DNA of 49,936 bases from Muribaculaceae bacterium (lineage in GTDB: Bacteria; Bacteroidota; Bacteroidia; Bacteroidales; Muribaculaceae): positions 1 through 49,936 of the forward strand of contig VSPD01000017.1 in assembly GCA_009775125.1 (NCBI GenBank). The letters are read 5' to 3'. A program made the position numbers and the translations under genes. Position 1 is the first letter of the stretch. Each line of letters opens with the position of its first letter. Under the pieces are notes generated by a model that was not told the DNA's origin, made no database searches, and was given only the letters and a program-made list of their open reading frames with translations. This document shows, one piece after another, positions 1-8,934 of the stretch.

Positions 1-1002
1 CTCGACGTCTACAAGCTCACGCGTCTGCTCCCCTCCCCCATCTACTCCGACTTCAACCCCGCCGACTACTACGACCCCACCCCCATCGCATCCTCAATCT
101 ACAACCTTTCGGTTGCATCGGCCGACACAATCATCTCGGCCAACGCACGATATATCGAAATAAAACTTCCTGTTGAAGAAGGCCGTCGCCTATACCAAGA
201 ATACATCGACAACCCCGCAACATTCACATCGCCCACGGCTTTCGCCCGATTCTTCCCCGGACTTTACCTCAAAAACTCCTACGGCTCAGGACGCATCGTA
301 AACGTCACATCCACCCTGATGCAGATGTACTACCACTACTCCTACCGCAACAGCCAGCAACGCGACACCACCGTCTACCGTGTCGGCAACTACTTTGCCG
401 TGACCCCGGAAATCATCACAAACAACAACATCTCATTCCTCCCCGCAGAGTCAATCGACAAAGCCATCGACAAAGGCGAGGCTATAATCACCGCACCCAC
501 CGGCACCGACTATGAGATAACATTCCCCACCCAAGAAATCATTGCCGGATACCGCGCTGCCAATTCCGACCTGAACGTAATCAACTCCCTCTCTTTCTCA
601 ATCCCGGGAGAGACCATCACAAACGAATTCTCGATAGCTCCGCCGCAATACCTGCTGATGGTGCTCAAATCAAAGAAAGACAAATTCTTCGCCGAAAACT
701 CCCTCCCCGACAACATTTCATCTTTCTACGCCCAATACGACTCCTCGACAGGTCTATACTCCTTCGGCGACATGCGCTCCTACATCCTCGACATGCTCGA
801 CAAAGAATCCATCTCGGCCGACGACTGCACATTCACCATCACCCCGGTGAGCACGACCTTCGAGACTTCATCCGGCTACTACCAGACATCGCAAGTCCTC
901 GTAGGCATGGCTCCGTACGTCGCCGCACCCGTAATGGTACGCCTCCGCCCCGACAAAGCCAAGATAAAATTCACCTATTCAAGCCAGACAATAGGCAAAT
1001 AG
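1..1002 (+). CDS. DUF4270 family lipoprotein, C-terminal part (cut by window edge)
   Basis: The reading frame is open from the first base to a TAG stop, giving 333 visible residues; the N-terminus with its expected lipoprotein signal lies outside the window. The text resembles the C-terminal half of Bacteroidetes DUF4270 proteins: stretches such as IEIKLPVEEGRRLYQEY and FFPGLYLKNSYGSGRI, followed by repeated beta-strand-like segments and an ending RLRPDKAKIKFTY. Members are predicted outer-membrane lipoproteins of unknown function. A hairpin that looks like a terminator follows 55 bases after the stop, so this is probably the last gene of its transcript. Family assignment is by remembered pattern only. 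Confidence 0.7.
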   Translation, partial: LDVYKLTRLLPSPIYSDFNPADYYDPTPIASSIYNLSVASADTIISANARYIEIKLPVEEGRRLYQEYIDNPATFTSPTAFARFFPGLYLKNSYGSGRIVNVTSTLMQMYYHYSYRNSQQRDTTVYRVGNYFAVTPEIITNNNISFLPAESIDKAIDKGEAIITAPTGTDYEITFPTQEIIAGYRAANSDLNVINSLSFSIPGETITNEFSIAPPQYLLMVLKSKKDKFFAENSLPDNISSFYAQYDSSTGLYSFGDMRSYILDMLDKESISADDCTFTITPVSTTFETSSGYYQTSQVLVGMAPYVAAPVMVRLRPDKAKIKFTYSSQTIGK

Positions 1003-1056
1003 CCCGACTTGTAAAATACAACGGTTGCTCATCCGAGAAACCGGAAAACACAAAAA

Positions 1057-1096
1057 CATTCGAAAAAGCTCCGGAACAATCCGAGTTTTTCGAATG
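1057..1096 (+). terminator. Hairpin terminator after the DUF4270 gene
   Basis: An 11-base perfect inverted repeat (CATTCGAAAAA at 1057-1067 and TTTTTCGAATG at 1086-1096) is extended by CTC/GAG after a one-base bulge. It lies between the DUF4270 stop and the malic enzyme. The T-tract sits inside the right arm, as is common in Bacteroidetes. Confidence 0.6.
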
Positions 1097-1150
1097 TTCA
1101 ATTATATGACCTCCCCAACTATTTATTGAACTCCAAGGTACAGAAAAAAG

Positions 1151-2443
1151 ATGTCAACGAAAATCACCGAACAGGCGGCACTCGACTATCACCGCTACCC
1201 CGAACCGGGCAAAATCGAAATCCAGCCGACAAAACCATATTTCTCCCAATACGACCTTGGCCTGGCATATTCACCGGGCGTGGCATATCCATGCGAGAAG
1301 ATAAAAGAAAATCCCGGCGACACTTATCTGTACACCAATCGCGGCAACCTCGTGGCCGTAATCTCAAACGGCACGGCAGTGCTCGGCCTCGGCAACATCG
1401 GCGCCGAAGCATCAAAGCCTGTGATGGAGGGTAAAGCGCTCCTGTTCAAAATCTACGCCGGCCTCGACTGCTTCGACATCGAAGTCGACGAACACGACCC
1501 CGGCCGTTTCGTTGAAATAGTAAAAGCCCTTGCCCCAACCTTCGGAGGCATAAACCTCGAGGACATAAAAGCCCCCGAATGTTTCGAAATCGAACGCCGA
1601 CTAAAAGCCGAATGCGACATCCCCGTGATGCACGACGACCAGCACGGCACGGCCATAATCACCGGAGCCGCGCTCATCAACGCTCTGCAAATCCAAGGCA
1701 AGGACATCGACAAAGTGCGCCTTGTCGTCAATGGCGCCGGAGCCGCAGCCATCATGTGCACACGCCTGTATATCAGCCTCGGCATACGCCCCGAAAACGT
1801 GGTGATGTGCGACTCAAAAGGCGTGATATCCCACTCTCGTAAAAACCTGTCGGCCGAAAAAGCCGAATTCGCCACCTCCCGCGACATCTCCACGCTTGCC
1901 GAAGCCCTCGAAGACGCCGATATTTTCCTCGGCCTCTCGGTGGGAGGAGTGGTAACGCCTGAGATGCTCCGCACCATGGCGCCACGCCCCATTGTGTTCG
2001 CGCTCGCCAACCCCAACCCCGAAATCACCTACGAGGAAGCCTCGCAGACCCGTCCCGACGCCATCATAGCCACCGGACGCTCCGACTATCCCAACCAGGT
2101 CAACAACGTGCTCGGCTTCCCATACATATTCCGCGGCGCGCTCGACTGCGGCGCATCCGAAATCAACGACCGGATGAAACTCGCCGCCGTACACGCCATT
2201 GCCGCGCTGGCAAAAGAGCCCGTCCCCAGAGAAGTGGTCAAAGCCTACAAGGTCGACAGCCTCGAATTCGGTCCCGACTACATCCTGCCCAAGCCTCTCG
2301 ACCCACGTTTGCTATTCTATGTGGCTCCCGCCGTGGCACGCGCGGCCATGGAATCGGGAGTGGCACGCCGCCCCATCACCGACTGGACCCGCTACGACTC
2401 CCATCTCCGGGCCGTAATCCATTCGCTCCGCACCCGCGTCTGA
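1151..2443 (+). CDS. NAD(P)-dependent malic enzyme, short form
   Basis: A 430-residue cytoplasmic enzyme expected to decarboxylate malate to pyruvate with reduction of NAD(P). The MaeB-type opening (YHRYPEPGKIEIQPTKP) is followed by YSPGVA at residues 40-45 (catalytic Tyr), the catalytic Lys near residue 95, metal-binding GluAsp at 137-138, HDDQHGTA at 161-168 and the nucleotide-binding GAGAAA at 195-200. Typical MaeB proteins are about 760 residues with a C-terminal phosphotransacetylase-like domain; this one ends at the domain boundary, just after the conserved AAMESGVA segment, with a clean stop and no remnant downstream. The start is ATG after an A-rich stretch. Enzyme class is secure; cofactor preference cannot be read from the sequence. 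Confidence 0.92.
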   Translation: MSTKITEQAALDYHRYPEPGKIEIQPTKPYFSQYDLGLAYSPGVAYPCEKIKENPGDTYLYTNRGNLVAVISNGTAVLGLGNIGAEASKPVMEGKALLFKIYAGLDCFDIEVDEHDPGRFVEIVKALAPTFGGINLEDIKAPECFEIERRLKAECDIPVMHDDQHGTAIITGAALINALQIQGKDIDKVRLVVNGAGAAAIMCTRLYISLGIRPENVVMCDSKGVISHSRKNLSAEKAEFATSRDISTLAEALEDADIFLGLSVGGVVTPEMLRTMAPRPIVFALANPNPEITYEEASQTRPDAIIATGRSDYPNQVNNVLGFPYIFRGALDCGASEINDRMKLAAVHAIAALAKEPVPREVVKAYKVDSLEFGPDYILPKPLDPRLLFYVAPAVARAAMESGVARRPITDWTRYDSHLRAVIHSLRTRV

Positions 2444-2460
2444 CAATAAAATCAGTGTAA

Positions 2461-2537
2461 TCACGGTGTAGGGGCGCACGGCTCGTGCGTCCGCTTAAAG
2501 CCACGGTCATAGAGCGAGCGACAGCGTAGCGTTCTTC
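2461..2537. repeat. Intergenic palindromic repeat related in inverted orientation to 13795-13970
   Basis: Contains the hairpin CGCACG(gct)CGTGCG at 2475-2489. A 26-base segment at 2511-2536 (AGAGCGAGCGACAGCGTAGC and six more bases) recurs almost exactly, reverse-complemented, at 13944-13970. It lies between malic enzyme and the helicase promoter. Confidence 0.6.
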
Positions 2538-2588
2538 CCCTCGTTTTTTCATTTTCACCGAAAAAACAGCCTCTTTTCCATCTCACAA

Positions 2589-2619
2589 TTGCATTTTTAT
2601 TATAAATGCATTACCTTTG
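2589..2619 (+). promoter_or_regulatory. Bacteroidetes-type promoter for the large helicase
   Basis: TTG at 2589-2591, a 20-base spacer, then TACCTTTG at 2612-2619 fit the TTG-N19/20-TAnnTTTG consensus of the Bacteroidetes primary sigma factor. Transcription would begin about 5-8 bases after the last G, at or next to the ATG at 2626, so the mRNA would be leaderless or nearly so. Confidence 0.75.
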
Positions 2620-2625
2620 CTGTTT

Positions 2626-5600
2626 ATGAGCCAGTCACCTAACATCAAAGAGTATATCAGCGCGTCCGAAGGCGAACAGTCGCTCGGATCGATGATTCCT
2701 GCGCAACTCGCCGAGGGCACACGCCAGGCCCTGTCAAAACTCCGCGAAGCCCTGTGCGATGACGTAAGCGGGTTTGTAGCCAACCGTTTAGGCTTTTCTA
2801 TCGATGAACTCGACAACGCCCTCGCCACCGAGCAAATCGACGGCGTGGCAATGGCCATCTACAACATCGAGGCTCGCGCCGAATCCGTAATAATCGGCGA
2901 CCAGACCGGCATCGGCAAAGGACGGCAAGCCGCCGCCATGATTCGCTATGGCATAAAGGCCGGATACCTCCCCATTTTCTTCACTGAAAGATACACCCTC
3001 TTCTCCGATATGTACCGCGACTGCAAGGCTCTCGGCATTGCCGACGCACGCCCCCTCGTGGTAAACGTCGGCGCATCCGTCGTCGACTTCGACCGTATCA
3101 TCGACCGCGACTCCGACGACGAAAACTGGTCGCCGCTCGACGAAGGCGACCAGATTGTCGAAAAAGACCTCATGGGCGTCTACCGCACTCAATACGAAGA
3201 AGTGTACTCCGCGCCCAAACGCGCCGAACTCGCTCAGATGTACAGCAACGGCGACATCGACCGCGACCGCTTCGACTATCTCATGGTCACGTACTCGCAG
3301 CTTAAAGACGCCCGCAACGACTCGACGCGCCTGCGCTTCCTGCGCTCGCTCTGCCGGCTCCACCGGGTGCTCTTCATTTTCGACGAGGCTCACCGGTCGT
3401 CGTCGGTGTCGGCCGGAAAGCAATCTGTCATCACAGAATCCATCAACACCATACTCGACGAATCGCCCCGCACGCAATGCGTGTTTCTGTCGGCCACATT
3501 TGCAAAGCGTCCCGAAAGCATGCTCACATTCATGCGCCGCACGCGCCTGCGCGCGCTCGCCACAGAATCGACGCTCGAAGCCGCCTTCCACAACGGTGGC
3601 GTGCCCATGCAGGAATTCGTTTCAGCTACACTCGCCGCCGAGGGCCAGATGATACGCCGAGAGCACTCAACCGACAATCTTCCCGAACCCGAATACACCT
3701 ACCTCGACGATCGCCTCGAAAGCCATGCCGCCCTGTTCAACCGCGTCATGCACTACTTCCGCCGCATCGTCGACCTTTCGTCGCTGATAAAATCTTTTGT
3801 CAAAGACGCCAAAGAAATGGAGGCCCTCGAAGATTTCTCGGCATACCCCGCCCGAGGCCAGCTGTTCTACATCAACAAAGTGCTTCTGCTGGCCCTGAAA
3901 GCCGCCGATGTGGCCCAAGCCGCCGTAAAAGAGGTAAGGCAGGGGCGAGCCGTGGTCATTGCCATGAGCGACACCCTCGAATGTATCCTGCGCGACAAGG
4001 TGATGCTCGACGACCACCGTGTACGCGGCGACTTCTCTACCCTCGTCACGCGTCTGCTCGACAAAACAGTGAAGGATACGAAAACCGGCCAATCCATCCT
4101 CGACATCGATACCGACGCCCTCGACCTGCCCGAAGAATTCGCCAGGAAACTCTCCATTATCCGCACCGACTTCAAAACAATACGCCGCGACATCGAGGAA
4201 GACTCTTTCGCCCTGCCCATGTCGCCAATCGACATCCTGCGGCAACTCATCACGCGCGAACGCTTCACCGCGCCCGACGGCACCGAGTCCTGCATCCGTT
4301 TTGAGGAATGTACCGGACGCGCGCACTGCCTCGAATACGATTCGCCCGACGGTCTCGACGGCTTCACCGGCGCGTCGCTTACATCACGCCGCAAACGCCA
4401 CTCCAACCACATTTTCAACGACTTCCAAAACAATAAAATCGACGTTATCCTCATAAACGCATGCGGCGCTATCGGCGCTTCGGCCCACGCTATCGCCACA
4501 GCCGAGGTGCCCGACTCGCAAGTGCGTCAGCGCAAGATGCTCATCGTGCAAAACGACCTCGACGTGAACATCGACCTGCAAAAGCGCGGACGCATCAACC
4601 GCACCGGCCAGCGCGCCGACCTGCCGCCTCTCTACGAGTACATCATCACGGCCATTCCCTCGGAAAAACGCCTCAACATGATGCTGCGCGCAAAGCTCCG
4701 CATGCTTTCGGCAAACACCACCGCAAACCAAGACCAGACAAAAGCCGACGCCGATTTCATCGACATCTCAAACAAATACGGCAACGACGTTGCCTCCGAA
4801 TACATCTCCGAGCACCCCGACCTGGCCTCCCTCCTGGGCGTGTCGCCTCAGACACCGGCCACGCTGCTCATGGCCCGCACCGCCATGCTCAATGTCGAGG
4901 CCCAGCAAGAAACAATCGACGACCTCTTTTCTGCCTATCAGACACTCGAGGACGAACTGCGACGGCTAAACCAATGGGACCTCGAACGCGAATACCGCGA
5001 CTTCGACGCCGAATTCGTCCGCGATGAAGTGTTCACATCCGGCAACTCCGACTCGCGCTTCGGCGGTTCCTCGTACATTGCCACCTACCGCTGCCGCCAC
5101 AAAACGTTTCCCTACGACTCGCGCACCCTCACAAAAGAGATAGAGGAAGCAAAAAAAGGGTTCAACTCAAAGACCGTACTCCGGGAAATCGAACAGTTCT
5201 ACAACGAGCGCATCGAACGCAGCGCGTCCGTTATCGACGCGCGTCGCGAAGTCCTGCTCGACAATCTTAAAAGGAACCTGGAGAAACACATCTCCGACCC
5301 CAAGGTTGTGCGCCGCCTCGCCGACAATATCGAAACCGACTCTTACGATCCCGTTTCCGTATGGAAAAAAATCCTCCACGGTTCTCAAAACTGGCGCAAA
5401 GCCCTTAGAATCATGGCCTCGGCAAGCGAGGATTTCGAGGCACTCGAAGCACGCGCCCAACGCGAGCAAAATAAGATTCAACGGCAGCACTGGGACATTT
5501 CCTCTGTGGTCGAAGACGCTGTCATCGGCACATGCTTCGAAAACATAAGCGACGTAATCAGCCCCGAAGAACCGGTCGAGCGCGTCATGGCCGTATTAAA

Positions 5601-7032
5601 GGACATACGCTTCGGACGAAACCCCAAGACACGCTATCTGCCGGGAAAGGTGGAACTCGTGTTCGCTCTCTCCGCCGGATTCAAGGAAGTGAGAATCAAC
5701 TGCGTCACTTCTTCAAGGTCGAGCAACTACGACCGCATACAGAGCATATTCTGCGGGCGCACCGTGCCGTTCAAGGCCGCCACGTGGGACACCGAGATTG
5801 CAAAATACAACAACCGCATAGTCACGCGCCGCATCATCACCGGCAACATCCTCGGCGCATACGTCAACCCTGCCATCGAGCGTCTCAACCCCCGCTTCAT
5901 CACCTTCACGCTCGCCCGCACTCCCGAAGAAATCGAAGCCGGGACGCCACCCCGCACCGAAATCGGACTTCTGCTGCCTTTCGACCCGAAAATCGTCAAT
6001 TCCACGCTCGACTCCGTATCCATCCCTCTCAACGAGGGCCTGCGGTTTACCAACGTGGCCAATCACACATATACCATTTCCGGCGTTGGCGTGGAATTCT
6101 ATATCCTCCCCGTGCGAAACAACAACGCCATGTCGTTCGTAATATCCGTCGCCGACCAGGATTCGCCCGTTTTCCGCACCGACAAGCGTTTCGCCTCAAT
6201 ACTCACATATTTCAACATAAAAAAACCGAGCGTGGCGGCCCGCGGACGAAAAAAGAAAAAAAACGAGCCCATCTACCATTACTATACCGACTCGCTTCAA
6301 CCGTCCGATGCCAAATTCTCGGAAATTATATCGCTCCTTACCCGACTTGGCGCCGTGGTGCTCGTGCCCCGAAGCCGCCTCACCGTGTCCGACCTCAAAA
6401 AATACAACTCGCGCTCGCGGCTCGACATCGACCGTCCTTGGCCCATGCTCGACTGGCATGCCCACCCCGAGGCTCTTGTTCCTCCCGTCGTTGCCGAAGA
6501 AACGCCCGACATCGACCGGCCGGCCGAGATAGTGGAAGACACCTCGACCGAGGAAGTGGACGAGCTTTCCCGATATGTGTCGCTCGCAGCGCGCACCATC
6601 GAGCTCGATGGAATCCGCTCTGCCGAGTCATTCGGCATCGACCGGATGCGCGAGCTATATTTCGAATGGGAAGATTTCAAGAAAGCCATGTCGAAAACCC
6701 CGTTCCACCAGCGCGATTACAATGTAATATCGATAGCCGCGCGCGTGGCCCTCGGGCTGCACATGGTGCTTATGGGCCGCAATGCCGTGCCGCTTATCGA
6801 CCGTGACACCTACGACACCCTGCGCAAAGCCGCCGATTCGCAAAAACTAAGCCCCGTGGCCAAAACCATAGCCCGCTTCCGCCACGAATTACTGTTCAAG
6901 GCTCCCGACCGCGACGAGGTGCGCCAATTTCTCGACAACTGCCTGTGCGACCCCAAACTCGACGCCATGCGCACCCGCATCGAGGAATACCTGCGCGGCG
7001 ACAGCCCCATAATCCGCGACATCGACGACTGA
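2626..7032 (+). CDS. Strawberry-notch-like superfamily 2 helicase/ATPase
   Basis: A 1468-residue protein starting at ATG 2626; an in-frame TTG at 2617 lies inside the -7 promoter element and is not the start. The N-terminal half has SF2 motifs: GDQTGIGKG (Walker A, about residues 91-99), DEAH at about 253-256 with FIFDEAHRSS, the motif III sequence LSATFAKRPE near 288, and a motif VI-like QKRGRINRTGQ near 652 preceded by LINACGAIGASAHA near 610. The order and the spelling of motifs I and VI resemble Strawberry notch proteins (Pfam AAA_34 plus Helicase_C_4) rather than Swi2/Snf2. Residues about 700-1468 are unassigned: a coiled, charged middle, a beta-rich region, a Lys-rich patch near 1208 and an acidic linker near 1300. 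No methyltransferase or nuclease motif was seen. It stands alone in its transcript. Probably acts on nucleic acid; its role is unknown. Confidence 0.75.
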   Translation: MSQSPNIKEYISASEGEQSLGSMIPAQLAEGTRQALSKLREALCDDVSGFVANRLGFSIDELDNALATEQIDGVAMAIYNIEARAESVIIGDQTGIGKGRQAAAMIRYGIKAGYLPIFFTERYTLFSDMYRDCKALGIADARPLVVNVGASVVDFDRIIDRDSDDENWSPLDEGDQIVEKDLMGVYRTQYEEVYSAPKRAELAQMYSNGDIDRDRFDYLMVTYSQLKDARNDSTRLRFLRSLCRLHRVLFIFDEAHRSSSVSAGKQSVITESINTILDESPRTQCVFLSATFAKRPESMLTFMRRTRLRALATESTLEAAFHNGGVPMQEFVSATLAAEGQMIRREHSTDNLPEPEYTYLDDRLESHAALFNRVMHYFRRIVDLSSLIKSFVKDAKEMEALEDFSAYPARGQLFYINKVLLLALKAADVAQAAVKEVRQGRAVVIAMSDTLECILRDKVMLDDHRVRGDFSTLVTRLLDKTVKDTKTGQSILDIDTDALDLPEEFARKLSIIRTDFKTIRRDIEEDSFALPMSPIDILRQLITRERFTAPDGTESCIRFEECTGRAHCLEYDSPDGLDGFTGASLTSRRKRHSNHIFNDFQNNKIDVILINACGAIGASAHAIATAEVPDSQVRQRKMLIVQNDLDVNIDLQKRGRINRTGQRADLPPLYEYIITAIPSEKRLNMMLRAKLRMLSANTTANQDQTKADADFIDISNKYGNDVASEYISEHPDLASLLGVSPQTPATLLMARTAMLNVEAQQETIDDLFSAYQTLEDELRRLNQWDLEREYRDFDAEFVRDEVFTSGNSDSRFGGSSYIATYRCRHKTFPYDSRTLTKEIEEAKKGFNSKTVLREIEQFYNERIERSASVIDARREVLLDNLKRNLEKHISDPKVVRRLADNIETDSYDPVSVWKKILHGSQNWRKALRIMASASEDFEALEARAQREQNKIQRQHWDISSVVEDAVIGTCFENISDVISPEEPVERVMAVLKDIRFGRNPKTRYLPGKVELVFALSAGFKEVRINCVTSSRSSNYDRIQSIFCGRTVPFKAATWDTEIAKYNNRIVTRRIITGNILGAYVNPAIERLNPRFITFTLARTPEEIEAGTPPRTEIGLLLPFDPKIVNSTLDSVSIPLNEGLRFTNVANHTYTISGVGVEFYILPVRNNNAMSFVISVADQDSPVFRTDKRFASILTYFNIKKPSVAARGRKKKKNEPIYHYYTDSLQPSDAKFSEIISLLTRLGAVVLVPRSRLTVSDLKKYNSRSRLDIDRPWPMLDWHAHPEALVPPVVAEETPDIDRPAEIVEDTSTEEVDELSRYVSLAARTIELDGIRSAESFGIDRMRELYFEWEDFKKAMSKTPFHQRDYNVISIAARVALGLHMVLMGRNAVPLIDRDTYDTLRKAADSQKLSPVAKTIARFRHELLFKAPDRDEVRQFLDNCLCDPKLDAMRTRIEEYLRGDSPIIRDIDD

Positions 7033-7090
7033 CAGCGATTAATTTACATTTTTTAGCGGTTGAAATAGGCAATATGTCGCCTTTTTGCGC

Positions 7091-7098
7091 TATTTTTG
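7091..7098 (+). promoter_or_regulatory. Candidate -7 element for the C1 aminopeptidase gene
   Basis: TATTTTTG fits TAnnTTTG and lies 20 bases before the ATG at 7119. No TTG sits at the normal 19-20-base distance; the nearest is 28 bases upstream, so this is only half a promoter. Confidence 0.4.
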
Positions 7099-7118
7099 CA
7101 TCAAAACATCATTAGACT

Positions 7119-8330
7119 ATGAATTTCAAAACATTTCTTTGCTCCATGCTCGCTGCCGGCTTCGCCGCTTCGGCAAATGCCCAAGGCGACAAACCTGTCG
7201 AACAACCCGACACCGCGTTTCACTTCACAGATGTAAAAACTGCCAAAACCACCTCGGTAAAAGACCAGAACAAATCCGGCACATGCTGGTGCTTTGCCGG
7301 CACATCTTTCTTCGAGGAAGAAATAATGCGCCGCGGCGGCGACTCGCTCGACCTCTCGGAAATGTACACCGTGCGCCAGTGCTATCTCGACAAAGCCGAC
7401 CGCTTCGTGCGCATGTACGGCCAGGCCAACTTCGGCCCCGGCGGCTCGGTGCTCGACGTGCCCTATGTTTGGCGCAACTACGGCGTGATTCCCGAAAAAG
7501 ACTATCCCGGCCTCAACTACGGCGAAAAGAAACACTCGCATGGCGAGCTCGACGCCGTGCTCACGGCCTACCTCAAAGCCGTGGTGTCGCGCCCCGACAA
7601 AAAAATCTCAACGGCATGGAAACGCGGATATGAAGCCATCCTCGACGCATACCTCGGCGAAGTGCCCGAAACATTCACCGTCGACGGCAAGACCTACACC
7701 CCGCAATCCTATGCAAAAGCCCTCGGCCTCGACTACGACAACTATGTGGCCGTGACATCGTTTACCCACCACCCATTCTACCAGTCGTTTATCATCGAAG
7801 TGCCCGACAACTGGCTCAACGAGCGATACATCAACGTGCCCATGGATGAAATGAAAGCCATTGTCGACAACGCCATCGAAAACGGCTACACCATAGGCTG
7901 GGCCGCCGACGTGAGCGAAGGCGGCTTCAAATGGACCGACGGCGTGGCCCTCATGCCCAAAGGAAAAGACGAAGGCAATCTCGAAGGCACCGAGCTCTCG
8001 CGCTGGGTGAAACTCTCCGACAAGGACCGCGTAAACGAGAAATACGACTTCAAGGCCCCCGTCGAGGAAATCGACGTGACCCAGCAGATGCGTCAGGACA
8101 TGTTCGACAGCCAGGAGACAACCGACGACCACGGCATGGTGATCGTAGGCTCCGCCACCGACCAGAAAGGCAACCGCTACTATAAAGTGAAGAACTCGTG
8201 GGACACCAACCAAATCTACGACGGCTACATCTACGTATCCGAACCCTTCTTCCTTGCCAAGACTCTCGACATCTACGTCAACAAAGACGCCGTTCCCACC
8301 CCCCTCGCAAAAAAAATGGGCCTGAAATAA
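7119..8330 (+). CDS. pepC: Secreted C1-family aminopeptidase (bleomycin hydrolase/PepC type)
   Basis: A 403-residue papain-fold peptidase of the bleomycin hydrolase/aminopeptidase C group, which removes N-terminal residues from peptides. The catalytic Cys is at about residue 56 in SGTCWCFAGTS, the His at about 338 in DDHGMVIVG, and the Asn at about 359 in VKNSWD, giving the full triad in the right order. Unlike cytoplasmic PepC of Firmicutes it has a signal peptide (residues 1-21, ending SANAQ), so it should act in the periplasm or outside the cell. The next gene begins one base after its stop, so the two are co-transcribed. Confidence 0.9.
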   Translation: MNFKTFLCSMLAAGFAASANAQGDKPVEQPDTAFHFTDVKTAKTTSVKDQNKSGTCWCFAGTSFFEEEIMRRGGDSLDLSEMYTVRQCYLDKADRFVRMYGQANFGPGGSVLDVPYVWRNYGVIPEKDYPGLNYGEKKHSHGELDAVLTAYLKAVVSRPDKKISTAWKRGYEAILDAYLGEVPETFTVDGKTYTPQSYAKALGLDYDNYVAVTSFTHHPFYQSFIIEVPDNWLNERYINVPMDEMKAIVDNAIENGYTIGWAADVSEGGFKWTDGVALMPKGKDEGNLEGTELSRWVKLSDKDRVNEKYDFKAPVEEIDVTQQMRQDMFDSQETTDDHGMVIVGSATDQKGNRYYKVKNSWDTNQIYDGYIYVSEPFFLAKTLDIYVNKDAVPTPLAKKMGLK

Positions 8331-8331
8331 A

Positions 8332-8859
8332 ATGAGATTTTCAAAGACAATCGCGCTCGCCGTAATTATTCTCTCGCTGGCTTCCCTGACCGGATGCAAG
8401 CCTTCGGAAAAGAACTACCGCGCGGCTTATGAGACAACCATGGCAGCGCGCGAGGCCGATGCCACCGACTACGACAACACCGTCTACACCCGCATCCGGC
8501 GGCAGATGAAGACCGGCACGGCCGTTGTAGGCGGCGACACCCTGGCCGTGAACACACAGTTTGTCGCTGTCACGCCCGACGGGGGAGGCATCAACGAAAG
8601 CATCAAACGCTACTGCGTTGTCGTGGGACAGTTCAAGCAAGTATTCACAGCAAAAAATATGCGCGAGCGTCTTGTCGACGCAGGCTATCCGGGCGCGTTC
8701 GTGGTGCAGACACGCGAGCCCTACTATTTCGTCGTGGCCGGCGCCATGCCGTCGCTGTCGGAGGCGGCCGCCCTGTTGAAGCGCGCCGAGGCCGACTCAT
8801 CGCTTGTAATGCGTCCGCCGCTGCCATTCATCCTCCAACCGTCACAACTTGCCAAATAG
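8332..8859 (+). CDS. Lipoprotein with a SPOR-like domain
   Basis: A 175-residue protein with a lipoprotein signal peptide (lipobox ending LTGC, Cys 22). The C-terminal half, about residues 100-150, reads YCVVVGQFKQVFTAKNMRERL followed by GAFVV and YYFVVAG, a pattern typical of SPOR domains, which bind denuded peptidoglycan glycan strands. The middle region (residues 25-95) is polar and unassigned. It starts one base after the aminopeptidase stop and ends just before a strong terminator, completing a two-gene operon. A cell-envelope role is inferred from the domain; the domain call is moderate because only one SPOR-like unit is present. Confidence 0.7.
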   Translation: MRFSKTIALAVIILSLASLTGCKPSEKNYRAAYETTMAAREADATDYDNTVYTRIRRQMKTGTAVVGGDTLAVNTQFVAVTPDGGGINESIKRYCVVVGQFKQVFTAKNMRERLVDAGYPGAFVVQTREPYYFVVAGAMPSLSEAAALLKRAEADSSLVMRPPLPFILQPSQLAK

Positions 8860-8863
8860 ACCG

Positions 8864-8897
8864 AAAAGCATCGCCTCCCGAAAGAAGCGATGCTTTT
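8864..8897. terminator. Bidirectional terminator between convergent genes
   Basis: An 11-bp perfect stem, AAAAGCATCGC at 8864-8874 and GCGATGCTTTT at 8887-8897, lies between the stops of two converging genes. T/A-rich flanks on both sides allow it to serve both strands. Confidence 0.85.
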
Positions 8898-8934
8898 CTA
8901 TTTCTTTGCAATTTTGTTCTTTGCAATCTTGCGG

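Noticed and set aside
2444..2616. A lost phosphotransacetylase domain downstream of malic enzyme by frameshift
   Set aside because: The 173 bases contain a repeat and a promoter, and the next gene is unrelated; no domain remnant is seen in any frame.
5532..6806. A 424-codon frame overlapping the helicase
   Set aside because: Arg/His/Pro-rich text typical of an out-of-frame reading of GC-rich coding DNA; the helicase frame is continuous.
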